From assembly GCF_002736105.1 (NCBI RefSeq), contig NZ_CP024123.1, forward strand, positions 1,604,001 through 1,668,000: DNA of 64,000 bases. The letters run 5' to 3'. This DNA comes from Solibacillus sp. R5-41 (GTDB lineage Bacteria > Bacillota > Bacilli > Bacillales_A > Planococcaceae). Shown here piece after piece: positions 45,783 through 54,223 of the stretch (its first letter is position 1; each line of letters begins with the position of its first letter). A program made the position numbers and the translations under genes. The notes beneath the pieces were generated by a model, which saw only the letters and a list, made by a program, of their open reading frames with translations, did no database searches and was not told the DNA's origin.

Positions 45783-45816
45783 TTTATTGAATTAATGGAG
45801 CAATTTAGTTCAAGAA
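45783..45816 (+). repeat. Palindromic site 16
   Basis: TTATTGAATTAATGGAGC, then AATTTAGTTCAAGAAG; arms TTGAATTAA/TTTAGTTCAA with mismatches. Confidence 0.75.
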
Positions 45817-45937
45817 GGTTTTATAAAAAGGGAATAAAAGTAGTTTTGTCGAAATAATAAAAAACTATTTTTTATAGGGATTAATGTTTGTCAATTTTTA
45901 CACACCATAGAAAGAGAACAAAAGGGGGTATTACTAA

Positions 45938-46813
45938 ATGAATAACAACTTTATTGAAAATATTCAATCTTTTTATCCTGACCTTTCCATTGAAGACTCT
46001 TATCCTAATGAAATTGGGCAGAATAATGATGTGTTAATTGTAAACAAATCTTTGGTTTTTAGATTCCCAAAATATAGAAATGGAATAACTCAATTAAGAA
46101 GAGAGACGGAAATTTTGAAATACATTAAAGGTTTAGTCTCCACTCTTATTCCGAATCCAATTTATCAGTCTTTTGAAGAGTTAGAACCAGGTAAGGTCTT
46201 CACTGGCTATAATCTAATAGATGGTGTTCCTTTGTGGAAGGAAAGTTTAACTGATATAAAGAGTGTTGAATTGGTTAAAGGGTTGGCAAAACAACTTGTT
46301 TCTTTTCTTGTAGAACTCCATTCTATTTCAGGAGAAAAAGCAAGTCGAGATTTGAATCTAAAGGTTCGTAATCCTAGTGAAGAGATGTTTAACCTGTATG
46401 ATAAGATTCAAAATAAATTATTTCCTTTTATCAGAAAAGACGCCCAAATGGAAATATCACAATCTTTTGAAATGTTTCTAAAAGGGGAAGCATTCTCAAA
46501 TTTAGAAATAACACTAATACACGGAGATTTCGGAGCATCGAACATCTTATGGAATCCAGAAACAAGTATGATTTCAGGGATAATAGATTTTGGGGGTTCT
46601 GGTCTAGGTGATCCGGCCTATGACTTTGCTGGAATACTCTCCAGCTATGGTGAAGATTTTTTGGATATGTGTATTAACCTATATCCTAACGGTGATGCAA
46701 TATCTGAACGAGTTAAGTTTTATAAAAGCACATTTGCTTTACAAGAAGCATTGCAAGGGATTGATAATAACGATAGACAGGCTTTTGAATGTGGAATTAA
46801 AGAGTATAGATAG
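45938..46813 (+). CDS. Aminoglycoside phosphotransferase-family kinase
   Basis: A 291-residue small-molecule kinase of the APH fold, closest in layout to APH(2'')-like proteins. N-lobe: NDVLIVNKSLVFRFPKYRNG with the ATP-site Lys and Glu (RRETEIL). C-lobe: catalytic HGDFGASNILW and metal-binding GIIDFGGSGLGDPAYDFA. It could modify an aminoglycoside or another small substrate; resistance is not proven. GGGGG precedes the ATG. It ends seven bases before a composite palindromic site, so it is a clear single-gene cassette. Confidence 0.85.
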   Translation: MNNNFIENIQSFYPDLSIEDSYPNEIGQNNDVLIVNKSLVFRFPKYRNGITQLRRETEILKYIKGLVSTLIPNPIYQSFEELEPGKVFTGYNLIDGVPLWKESLTDIKSVELVKGLAKQLVSFLVELHSISGEKASRDLNLKVRNPSEEMFNLYDKIQNKLFPFIRKDAQMEISQSFEMFLKGEAFSNLEITLIHGDFGASNILWNPETSMISGIIDFGGSGLGDPAYDFAGILSSYGEDFLDMCINLYPNGDAISERVKFYKSTFALQEALQGIDNNDRQAFECGIKEYR

Positions 46814-46819
46814 ATTGCT

Positions 46820-46911
46820 TGTTCAACTAACGGAGGCTTTACTTGAAGATCATTGAGTTGCTTATGCAGCTCTTTTTTCATATTGAACTAACGCAGCAGA
46901 ATAGTTCAATA
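46820..46911 (+). repeat. Palindromic site 17, best composite example
   Basis: TTCAACTAACGGAGGCTTTA (46822), CTTGAAG, GAGTTGC (46855-46861)/GCAGCTC (46866-46872) with T6, then TTGAACTA (46883-46890) and TAGTTCAA (46902-46909), centre ACGCAGCAGAA. Confidence 0.9.
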
Positions 46912-46985
46912 AGAAAGCGGACTTTAATATTAGGATATATACATAAACATAATAAATTTTTAATGATTATTTAAGGAGTGGTAGA

Positions 46986-47510
46986 ATGTTTCCTGTGCTT
47001 GAAACGAAACGATTAGTATTAAAGGAATTAGTTGAAAATGATGCTCAAAATATCTTAAAGTGTTTTTCGAATGATGATGTATTACGTTATTACGGACAGA
47101 AACCTCTAACAAGTATAGAGCAGGTAAAACAAATTATTAAAAATTTCGCAGAACAATTCAAAGAAAAAAATGGAATGAAATGGGGTATTGAACTCAAAGA
47201 AACAGGTACTATTATTGGAACAATTGGATTGCAGGAGTGGTCTTTGGAACATAAAAGAGCGAACATAAGCTATGCAATTTTTCCAGAAAAATGGGGTAAT
47301 GGATATGCTAGTGAAGCTGTTGATAAAGTGATTTCGTATGGGTTTCAAGAACTTGGATTAGAACGTATAGGTGCAGTTGTTTTTGTTGAAAATAAAGCTT
47401 CGAGTCAGGTATTAATAAAATTAGGTTTTACAAAGGAAGGTACGCTAAAAAAGTATATGTATCAAAATGATAAACCATATGATACGGATGTTTACTCACT
47501 GTTAAAGTAA
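46986..47510 (+). CDS. RimJ/RimL-type GNAT acetyltransferase
   Basis: A 174-residue N-acetyltransferase: LETKRLVLKELVENDAQNIL at the start, GTIGLQEWSLEHKRANISYA, the acetyl-CoA loop EKWGNGYASEAVDKVISYGF, and GAVVFVENKASSQVLIKLGF with TKEGTLKKYMY. RimJ/RimL relatives acetylate N-terminal amines of proteins or antibiotics. AAGGAG precedes the ATG. It is a single gene between two palindromic sites. Confidence 0.9.
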   Translation: MFPVLETKRLVLKELVENDAQNILKCFSNDDVLRYYGQKPLTSIEQVKQIIKNFAEQFKEKNGMKWGIELKETGTIIGTIGLQEWSLEHKRANISYAIFPEKWGNGYASEAVDKVISYGFQELGLERIGAVVFVENKASSQVLIKLGFTKEGTLKKYMYQNDKPYDTDVYSLLK

Positions 47511-47559
47511 ATACACGTTTAGTGAGTTTTTAACGTTCCAATATTCTTAAATGATTTTA

Positions 47560-47594
47560 GTTATTGAACTATCGGGGCAGGATAGTTCAAAATC
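47560..47594 (+). repeat. Palindromic site 18, most symmetric
   Basis: TTGAACTATC (47564-47573) and GATAGTTCAA (47581-47590), exact 10-bp arms with compensating changes, loop GGGGCAG. Confidence 0.9.
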
Positions 47595-47710
47595 TTCGTT
47601 TAACTGTGGAAACAAAGCATACAGAGAGTGTCCTATACCGTTCAATAAGGAGATAAAAAAAGGGTTAATCCCTAAATTATTCTTAATGACATTTGGAATA
47701 ACCCCGAAAT

Positions 47711-47750
47711 TCTAACTAACGGATGTGCTCTATGGAACCATAGTTCATCG
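47711..47750 (+). repeat. Palindromic site 19, degenerate
   Basis: TCTAACTAACGGATGTGCTC, then ATGGAACCATAGTTCATC. Confidence 0.6.
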
Positions 47751-47785
47751 AATTGACAGTCCCTAATCAATTTTCATTCTCTATG

Positions 47786-47833
47786 GTGTAGCGCGGGTTT
47801 TGCGCTACACGGATGGCTAACGGTGTGCGTTAG
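47786..47833 (+). repeat. Two adjacent perfect hairpins at the right end of the array (site 20)
   Basis: GTGTAGCGC (47786-47794)/GCGCTACAC (47802-47810), then CTAACG (47817-47822)/CGTTAG (47828-47833), loop GTGTG. The second keeps the CTAACGG core of the family. No T run follows. Confidence 0.6.
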
Positions 47834-47960
47834 TACAAGAAGGATTACGCTCTTCCAGAAGCTTACCTTGCTTTTTGCGAAAGGCTATTGATATCATAAG
47901 CTCAAGAAGATATACTACCTATTTTGCCCTAAAAAACATCACAATAAGTAAAGGAGAAAA

Positions 47961-48788
47961 ATGTACACAATCAGCAGATTTTCACAACTTTGCAAAATGA
48001 GTGCTCGCATGTTACGACATTATGACAAGGAAGAACTCTTGAAGCCCGTACATGTAGATACAACAAACGGGTACAGATATTATGAGAAGAGTCAATTAGA
48101 AACAGCATTACTTATCAAGAAATTGAAAGAATATAGATTTTCCCTGCCAGAAATTAAAACGATCCTCCAGTCGTCGGATAGGACATTTTTTATCGGAATG
48201 GTACACGCGAAAATAAATGAAATATCAAAAGAGATGAGTCGATATAGACAGATTATTACAGAAATGCATGAGATGATCGAAAAAAATGAGGATTTAATAC
48301 ATGGAGAAAAAAAATCGTATGATATTTTGCATGGAATGCGAAACGAGATTAGAGTCGTAAGTCAAAGATTGCATATAAATATTGATGACATGGACGAGCA
48401 CATTGATTCCTTTTACGATAAGGCAAAAGAGAGTAATATTCAGTTACTTGGTGTTCCGACTGTCATTTTTTTCGATGAAGAATATACCCCTAATCACTGC
48501 GATATTGAATTAATAATTCCGATCATAAATATAAGTGACGAAAAAATATCAAGGGAATGGAATATAAAAAAACTCCCCCAAAAGATTGTTGCTACTACCT
48601 TGCATATCGGAAGTTATGACTATATCGGATACGCACATCTGGCACTTGAAGAGTGGACAGAAAGCAACGGCTACTGCATGGATGGTCCGCCTTTTGAAAC
48701 TTACTTGAAAGGTTCAGAATGTGACTGTCATGTAGAGGAGTATGTGACGCAAATTAGCCTTCCCATCATCAAAAAAACAACGCAATAA
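47961..48788 (+). CDS. MerR-family regulator with GyrI-like effector domain
   Basis: A 275-residue transcription factor: MerR helix-turn-helix (MYTISRFSQLCKMSARMLRH, YDKEELLKPVHVDTTNGYRY), a coiled-coil dimer helix (about 75-130), and a GyrI/BltR-like drug-binding domain (residues about 150-270; HIGSYDYIGYAHLALEEWTE; FETYLKGSECDCHVEEYVTQ, ISLPIIKK). AAGGAG lies four bases before the ATG. It lies just before a lipoprotein deiminase gene on the same strand and may regulate it, which is only inferred. Confidence 0.88.
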   Translation: MYTISRFSQLCKMSARMLRHYDKEELLKPVHVDTTNGYRYYEKSQLETALLIKKLKEYRFSLPEIKTILQSSDRTFFIGMVHAKINEISKEMSRYRQIITEMHEMIEKNEDLIHGEKKSYDILHGMRNEIRVVSQRLHINIDDMDEHIDSFYDKAKESNIQLLGVPTVIFFDEEYTPNHCDIELIIPIINISDEKISREWNIKKLPQKIVATTLHIGSYDYIGYAHLALEEWTESNGYCMDGPPFETYLKGSECDCHVEEYVTQISLPIIKKTTQ

Positions 48789-48865
48789 TTGCTTGACCTT
48801 GACACTATGTCAAAGCTTATTCTACTTCCAAGAGAAAGCTATCACAACTTAAGGAGATCTTGGAT

Positions 48866-50008
48866 ATGAAAAAGATAATTGTACTTTGCACAGGGGCTGT
48901 ATTAACGGCCGGAATCATAATGGGGGGGTGTAATCCCAGTAAAACTGAGGGGAGTCAATTCGTGGAAAAACAGCATGTAGGTAAATACACAATGCCCGAT
49001 GAAAGCAGCAAACATGAAGGTACGTGGTTACAATGGCCTCATTCCTTTACATACGGTAAAGGCTATGAAGAAAAGGTTGAACCAATTTGGATCGAGATGA
49101 CAGCTGCCCTTAGTGAAGGAGAAAATGTTCATATTATCGCATATGATGAATATGAAATGAACTATATTAATGATCTTCTGTTTGATGAGGACATAAATAT
49201 GGACAAAATTGATTTTTATATTGTTCCTACTGACGATGTATGGGCAAGAGATACAGCACCAATTTTTGTATATGATAAAGAAAACAATCTGAAACTCATG
49301 GATTGGGGATTTAATGGATGGGGTAAGAAAACGCCATACAAAAAAGATGCATTGATACCAAGTGTTCTTAGCAAGCAGTTAGGTATGGAAAGAATTAATC
49401 TAAATAGTGTAGTACTTGAAGGGGGAGCATTTGAACTAGATGGTAATGGCACTCTTTTATCGACACGTAGTGCAGTTACGAATAAAAATCGAAACCCTAA
49501 ATTGTCAGAATCAGAAATCGAGGAGTATATGAAAGAGAATCTGGGTGCTATTAACTTTATTTGGTTAGATGGCGTGCCGAATCTAGATATTACAGATTTT
49601 CATATTGATGGTTTTGCAAGATTTCATGATAAGACTTCAATCATTACAATGAAAAAAGATGATTTAGAAGAATGGGGTCTTTCCAATAAGGATATTAGAA
49701 AATTAATGAATGCAAAGAATGCCTTTGACAAGCCTTATCAGTATGTGTATTTACCAATCAGTAAAAATAATGTTATTTTGGATAATGGAAAAAATTTAAA
49801 ATATAAAGGTTCATATGTAAATTTTTATATTGGGAATACGGTTGTATTAGTTCCAAATTATAATGATCCTCATGACAAAATAGCAAACGATACAATCCAA
49901 AAACTATACCCTAATCGTAAGGTAATTGGTATTGATGTAAGGGAACTTTATAAAGATGGTGGTATGATTCACTGTGTTACACAACAACAACCAGTCAATT
50001 TAAAGTGA
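48866..50008 (+). CDS. Lipoprotein agmatine deiminase / peptidyl-arginine deiminase-family enzyme
   Basis: A 380-residue guanidino-group-modifying enzyme with a lipoprotein signal (lipobox MGGC, Cys24). Family residues are intact: GTWLQWPHSFTYGK, DDVWARDTAPIFV, LEGGAFELDGNGTLLSTRSA, DFHIDGFARF, and the catalytic Cys in GGMIHCVTQQQP. It would convert agmatine (or peptidyl-arginine) to a ureido product and ammonia. The lipid anchor places it outside the membrane, unlike typical cytoplasmic AguA. AAGGAG precedes ATG 48866. It follows the MerR gene by 77 bases. Confidence 0.88.
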   Translation: MKKIIVLCTGAVLTAGIIMGGCNPSKTEGSQFVEKQHVGKYTMPDESSKHEGTWLQWPHSFTYGKGYEEKVEPIWIEMTAALSEGENVHIIAYDEYEMNYINDLLFDEDINMDKIDFYIVPTDDVWARDTAPIFVYDKENNLKLMDWGFNGWGKKTPYKKDALIPSVLSKQLGMERINLNSVVLEGGAFELDGNGTLLSTRSAVTNKNRNPKLSESEIEEYMKENLGAINFIWLDGVPNLDITDFHIDGFARFHDKTSIITMKKDDLEEWGLSNKDIRKLMNAKNAFDKPYQYVYLPISKNNVILDNGKNLKYKGSYVNFYIGNTVVLVPNYNDPHDKIANDTIQKLYPNRKVIGIDVRELYKDGGMIHCVTQQQPVNLK

Positions 50009-50270
50009 TAGAGTCTGTTACAGCGAATCTCAACACAATTGAAAACAATGCTATCATTACTATTCCATTCGAATTAGTTGAAGAAAGAAATAGGCTGTCA
50101 GAAAAGTACTCTATAGTGAATTATTGATAATAACACAAAGCCATGAAGCAATTAAATCAACATTCTTGGCTTTATAATTTGGTTCTTTAACTGGATAATG
50201 AACTTTTTAAATAGGCTAATATTCCTTAGATTTAGAACGGGAAGAATCAAAGAAGTATTTCATAAATAAA
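50009..50270. other. Intergenic remnant
   Basis: A short plus-strand frame right after the deiminase stop reads SVTANLNTIENNAIITIPFE then LVEERNRLSEKYSIVNY, which looks like a fragment of another protein. No start. Confidence 0.35.
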
Positions 50271-50312
50271 AAAGCGAGGGATTTGACAATTTAATTGCCA
50301 AATCCCTCGTAT
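50271..50312 (-). terminator. Terminator of the sigV-rsiV operon
   Basis: CGAGGGATTTG (50275-50285) pairs with CAAATCCCTCG (50299-50309); TTTTTT follows on the minus strand. Confidence 0.85.
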
Positions 50313-50340
50313 TTTGGGACTATGCTTTTTAGCAAAATGA

Positions 50341-51228
50341 TTAATGAATATATTCAGAACTTACAAGATCATTTTTTAGGACATCGGTTGGGATTTCGAA
50401 TTCTACTATACCCATATAGCCTTGTGCTACTTCGTATTTATCGAAGGAAATAACAAGTTTACCTTTATCAGAAATATAGAATTGTTGTTCAGCATTAATA
50501 GTTGTAAATCCATCTATTACTTCTTCATCAGGAAGACCTCCACCTTTTACCCAGTACTTTTTATCTGAGTCGGATGCAGCTTGTTCACGCATTTGTTCAA
50601 TAATGTTTTCGCTGATAGTTTTAATATAATTACCGTCTTTAAATAACATCGGTAGTGTAATTAAAATTTCATTTTGTTTATCAATTGTATCGTAGTTCAT
50701 AGTTGTAGAAGACGATCCAACGGTATTGACAGTATAACGGCCAATGGATAGGATTTGGTCATTATCTGTTTTGATTTCATAACCGCTATCTATCCCTGCG
50801 TGACCACCTCCAAGTCCCTTTATATAATCAACCTCAGAAATAAAGGCATCATAAAGCTCCTTACCTTCTGAACGGTATTTTTCATTTAAAGTATTTGCAA
50901 GTTCTTTATTTTCTAGGTTTTCAATAGAAGGTACTTTAATACTAGCATCATATGTGTCTTCTTTTACTTCATATTCAGTCCATGTTAAAACTTTGACGAT
51001 GCTACCAACAACAGGGATTTCTGAAAGTTTTTGTGCCATTGCTGGACTGGCATTTAAACTAGCTGTAAAAAGTATAGCCGCCGCTGCAGATCCAAGTAAC
51101 CATAGTGGTGCTTGGTTTTTTCTTTTCTTTGTGCCTTGTTTTAGTGCTTTTTCCACTACAAAATCAAGCTCTTTAGGGATGGGTACCTCATTATACTGCT
51201 TTTCTAATTCTTTTAATTTTTTATCCAT
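50341..51228 (-). CDS. rsiV: RsiV-like anti-sigma factor (DUF3298)
   Basis: A 295-residue single-pass membrane anti-sigma factor. The cytoplasmic N-terminus (MDKKLKELEKQYNEVPIPKE) should hold the sigma factor; the membrane helix is near residues 42-65 (WLLGSAAAAILFTASLNASP); the rest is an outside DUF3298/DUF4163 domain like the lysozyme-binding part of B. subtilis RsiV. It overlaps the ECF sigma gene by eight bases. By analogy, lysozyme binding would trigger cleavage and release of the sigma factor. Confidence 0.86.
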   Translation of the reverse strand: MDKKLKELEKQYNEVPIPKELDFVVEKALKQGTKKRKNQAPLWLLGSAAAAILFTASLNASPAMAQKLSEIPVVGSIVKVLTWTEYEVKEDTYDASIKVPSIENLENKELANTLNEKYRSEGKELYDAFISEVDYIKGLGGGHAGIDSGYEIKTDNDQILSIGRYTVNTVGSSSTTMNYDTIDKQNEILITLPMLFKDGNYIKTISENIIEQMREQAASDSDKKYWVKGGGLPDEEVIDGFTTINAEQQFYISDKGKLVISFDKYEVAQGYMGIVEFEIPTDVLKNDLVSSEYIH

Positions 51229-51739
51229 GTGCTGTTTCTCCTTTCACATCTTGCAATTGAATTTTTAAGAGTTTTAACGCTTTATAAAGGCGAGATTTGG
51301 CTGTACTCAACTTAATGTTAAGGATATTAGCTACATCATCGAGCTTTAAATCTTCAAAATAGTGTAAAATGACAACTTCACGATACATTTGAGGTAACTC
51401 GTCTAATGCATGCTCTAAATCAACGTTTTCGTAGACATCCTCTTGTGCAGGTGTTAAACATTGCAATGTATCATCGTCTGTCACCTGTAAGCGTTTATGC
51501 TTACGTAAAAAATCAATGGCTGTACGTACGACGATTTTATAAAACCAGCTTTTCATATACTCGACATTTTCTAGTCGATCGAGAGAAAGCATTGCTTTTT
51601 GAATACTGTCTTGTACAACATCAAGTGCGTCCTGTTCATTTTTCGTATAGTTATACGCGAGCAAATAAAACCGTTCTTTCTGTTCGCGAATAAACTGGAC
51701 AAATATTTCTTCATGTTGAAATGCATTTCTTGTTTTCAT
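51221..51739 (-). CDS. sigV: ECF sigma factor, SigV-like
   Basis: A 172-residue ECF sigma factor. Region 2 is YLLAYNYTKNEQDALDVVQD, SIQKAML; region 4 is LPQMYREVVILHYFEDLKLD, DVANILNIKLSTAKSRLYKA. It is co-encoded with the RsiV-like anti-sigma factor, start and stop overlapping. AAGGAG precedes the ATG. A plausible self-recognised promoter lies 50-75 bases upstream. Confidence 0.92.
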   Translation of the reverse strand: MKTRNAFQHEEIFVQFIREQKERFYLLAYNYTKNEQDALDVVQDSIQKAMLSLDRLENVEYMKSWFYKIVVRTAIDFLRKHKRLQVTDDDTLQCLTPAQEDVYENVDLEHALDELPQMYREVVILHYFEDLKLDDVANILNIKLSTAKSRLYKALKLLKIQLQDVKGETAHG

Positions 51740-51785
51740 GACCTAAGAAGCTCCTTTTTAACATTTTCAAATTGTATACAACTAC

Positions 51786-51814
51786 TAGACGTGTGAAAGG
51801 GGAGAAAAAGTTGA
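51786..51814 (-). promoter_or_regulatory. Possible ECF promoter of sigV-rsiV
   Basis: On the minus strand TCAACTTTT (51814-51806) and CGTCTA (51791-51786), with the AAC and CGTC motifs about 18 bases apart as in ECF promoters. Suggests autoregulation. Confidence 0.45.
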
Positions 51815-52719
51815 TAACAATAAAAAAGTTTCCCCAATATGAGATAAGTTTTATCATTCCAAAGTAGTGGCATACCAAAATAAAGTAAGCTCGTATTCAA
51901 ATAACGTATATAAATAGTCAGCACCCCTTGGTAAGTTTGCGGATTTATTGGGGTTGAAGAAGAATAGTTTTTATAAAGTTTTGGATGAATAGGGGAAGAT
52001 GTAGTTTTTTAGATTAATAAAAAAGTCCGTAGTTCTTGAGCATTTACATTGAAGGTGAAAGTTTTTCCTCATTATCCTTGTTATAAATTACCTCCCTTTA
52101 ATTTCATTAAATCTTAAGAAATCTCCTAAGTTTTTATTAATAATTATTCTTTATAATTAATACTATCTTGATGAAAGGGAGATAATACAGAGAAAAAAAT
52201 CACTGATTTTTTACAGATAATAGAATTTGGTCGAAAAGCCCAGTGGTGATATGTCAACCATAAAAAACTTCGGAAATGGAAACTCTTGAGCTTCTAAGAA
52301 TCTAAAATGTTTTTAAACGCACTCAAATAAACCTTGCATTTTTTGTGCAAAAAAAATGGATGTTTATTAAAGAGTTTGAAAGAAAGTGAATGGGTAAATT
52401 TACTCTCTCCTCTCCGGTGGTTTGTACAGCTGATTCGTGCGTAGTAGCGAATGCACGAGGCGTACAAGTATTAAATTAGATAACACAAATAAGCAGGTAA
52501 GCACCTGTTAGCTATACTATTTTGAATGGTTAAAATGGAAGTTTTATTTTGGTCCCTCGTGTATACCAGGGTCAAACAGGTAAAACATAAAAAAGAGTGA
52601 AGGAGCCAAAAGGTGACTATCTCCTATAGGAAATCCAACAGATCCCACAGTTATCCGGATCAACTGGAAATTCTATCGGAAAGAACTCTTACTACTAATA
52701 TAAGAAGAGGCATATAAAT
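51815..52719. other. 900-bp gap between sigV and vanY-like gene
   Basis: No gene recognised. An imperfect dyad with CTCCCTTTAATTTCAT (about 52092) and GATGAAAGGGAG (about 52171) and a nested hairpin TTGTAC/GTACAA with CGTGCG/TGCACG (52424-52469) are the only structures. Confidence 0.4.
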
Positions 52720-53397
52720 ATGATAAAAAAAACAACTACAATTGCACTATCCATGATGATTCTAATTGTTTCTGGTTGTTCCGGAAATGAACAAAACAAC
52801 CAACAAATACAACAGGGGTTTCTCACTGTCGCTGATCCTGAAAGTATGACCGTACTTGTCAACAAACAAAATGCTTTTCCGGAAGGCTATGAACCGAAAG
52901 ATCTCGTTTATCCAAATGTTCCATTTTTATTTAATGAAAAAATAGAAAAAAGAATGATGAGAGAAGAAGCAGCGAAGGATCTTGAAAAAATGTTCCATGC
53001 GGCGAATCAGCAGAATATTCATCTAGCAGGTGTTTCAGCCTATCGTTCTTCTCAAACTCAAACAGTCCTATTTAATAATTATGTTGAAAGAGATGGAATC
53101 GAAAAAGCAAAAACATATAGTGCTGTTCCTGGAACAAGCGAACATCAATCAGGATTAGCAATTGACGTTAGTGGATCCGATGGTTCCTGTGCAGTAGCTG
53201 ACTGTTTCGCGGATACAGAAGAGGCAGCATGGCTTGAAGATAACGCTCATAAATATGGATATATTATTCGCTTTCCAAAGAACAAAGAAAATATTACCGG
53301 TTACCAATATGAACCATGGCATATTCGTTATGTTGGTGTAAATATAGCCACTGAATTATATAATCAAGGGTTAACATTAGAAGAATATTATGAATAG
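52720..53397 (+). CDS. VanY-type D-alanyl-D-alanine carboxypeptidase lipoprotein
   Basis: A 225-residue lipoprotein (lipobox VSGC, Cys20) of the VanY/peptidase M15B family. Zinc-site motifs are intact: SEHQSGLAIDVSG (SxHxxGxAxD) and EPWHIRYVG with the second His. It trims the terminal D-Ala of peptidoglycan stem peptides. Without vanHAX or vanRS nearby it is more likely a housekeeping carboxypeptidase (YodJ-like) than glycopeptide resistance. GAAGAGG lies upstream of the ATG. Confidence 0.9.
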   Translation: MIKKTTTIALSMMILIVSGCSGNEQNNQQIQQGFLTVADPESMTVLVNKQNAFPEGYEPKDLVYPNVPFLFNEKIEKRMMREEAAKDLEKMFHAANQQNIHLAGVSAYRSSQTQTVLFNNYVERDGIEKAKTYSAVPGTSEHQSGLAIDVSGSDGSCAVADCFADTEEAAWLEDNAHKYGYIIRFPKNKENITGYQYEPWHIRYVGVNIATELYNQGLTLEEYYE

Positions 53398-53858
53398 CAC
53401 CTGTGAGCAGAGAGAAAATAACAATGATTATCTTAAAAAGTGAAATTATTTTAATTATATGTGTGGGAGAAATTAATTTAGTGGGCCCCTATTGAAGAAT
53501 GGGGGCTCTTTCTATATCAATTACCTATTAAATCCTCAAGGAGGTCTATACTAGTGAGATGCTGCTAAGGCTTGTGAGGAGAAGTACAAAGAATTAAAAC
53601 AGAATTTGGATAAAAAAAAATAGTTGAGTAAAAGGAAACTAATTTAGTATGCAGCTTAAAGGCTAATCTAATATTAGAGAAGTAAAACTCGATGAAATAA
53701 AAAAGTGTCCACTTGGGATAAAATTGGACCTAAGCACGAAAATAGAAGATAGACTAAAAGCTACCTTCTATTTGAACTTGTGATTTGGTATTGTTTTTTT
53801 ACATGGTAATAGCTAAGAATTATAGTTTGAATAGTTTAGTGAATAATTAAAAATTGCA
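53398..53858. other. Intergenic region
   Basis: Holds a likely terminator of the VanY-like gene (GGGCCCCTATT at 53482, AATGGGGGCTCTTTC to 53512). Short broken frames afterwards (after AAGGAGG at 53541) suggest decay. Confidence 0.45.
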
Positions 53859-54188
53859 TTAAGTTTGTGTAATTAATTCTACAGCTTCTACTACTAATGG
53901 TGTTCCAGCTCCAAGTGTACCTGTAACAACGTTAAAAGTTAACTCTGTTGCAGAAATTGTATAAGAACCACCCTCTTGTAATACACCGTTAATATAGAAA
54001 TTGTAGTAACCATTTACTACTACCGGAAAAGCAGTTGCAGCAGCCCCACTGTCGTTTAAAAAAGCAGTTGCAGCAATCGTAGTACCATCAGCTACCGTTA
54101 AGTTTGCAGCCAATACATTAAAAAATCTTGTCGAAGTTCCAGTAACGTTTACATTAATATTAATAATTGAAAGTGCTATTTTTTTCAC
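53859..54188 (-). CDS. DUF4183 protein (beta-rich, possible spore-surface component)
   Basis: A 109-residue protein with the DUF4183 pattern: TSTRFFNVLAANLTVADGTT, FLNDSGAAATAF, then NGYYNFYINGVLQEGGSYTI and SATELTFNVVTGTLGAGTPL. DUF4183 domains are found in exosporium and collagen-like proteins of Bacillus. The only start is GTG, close behind GGAAG, so translation may depend on the upstream gene 35 bases away. Almost pure domain without leader. Confidence 0.75.
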   Translation of the reverse strand: MKKIALSIININVNVTGTSTRFFNVLAANLTVADGTTIAATAFLNDSGAAATAFPVVVNGYYNFYINGVLQEGGSYTISATELTFNVVTGTLGAGTPLVVEAVELITQT

Positions 54189-54223
54189 CTTCCTTCATTG
54201 GAAAAGAGTAATTTCCGAAAATT

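Noticed and set aside
33862-47833. Canonical integron with attC sites
   Set aside because: The sites lack RYYYAAC and GTTRRRY cores and the long variable stem of attC, and no IntI-type tyrosine recombinase is seen. Only the general layout is similar.
52720-53397. Vancomycin-resistance determinant
   Set aside because: The gene has VanY motifs but no vanHAX, vanRS or vanZ neighbours; an ordinary D,D-carboxypeptidase is the simpler call.
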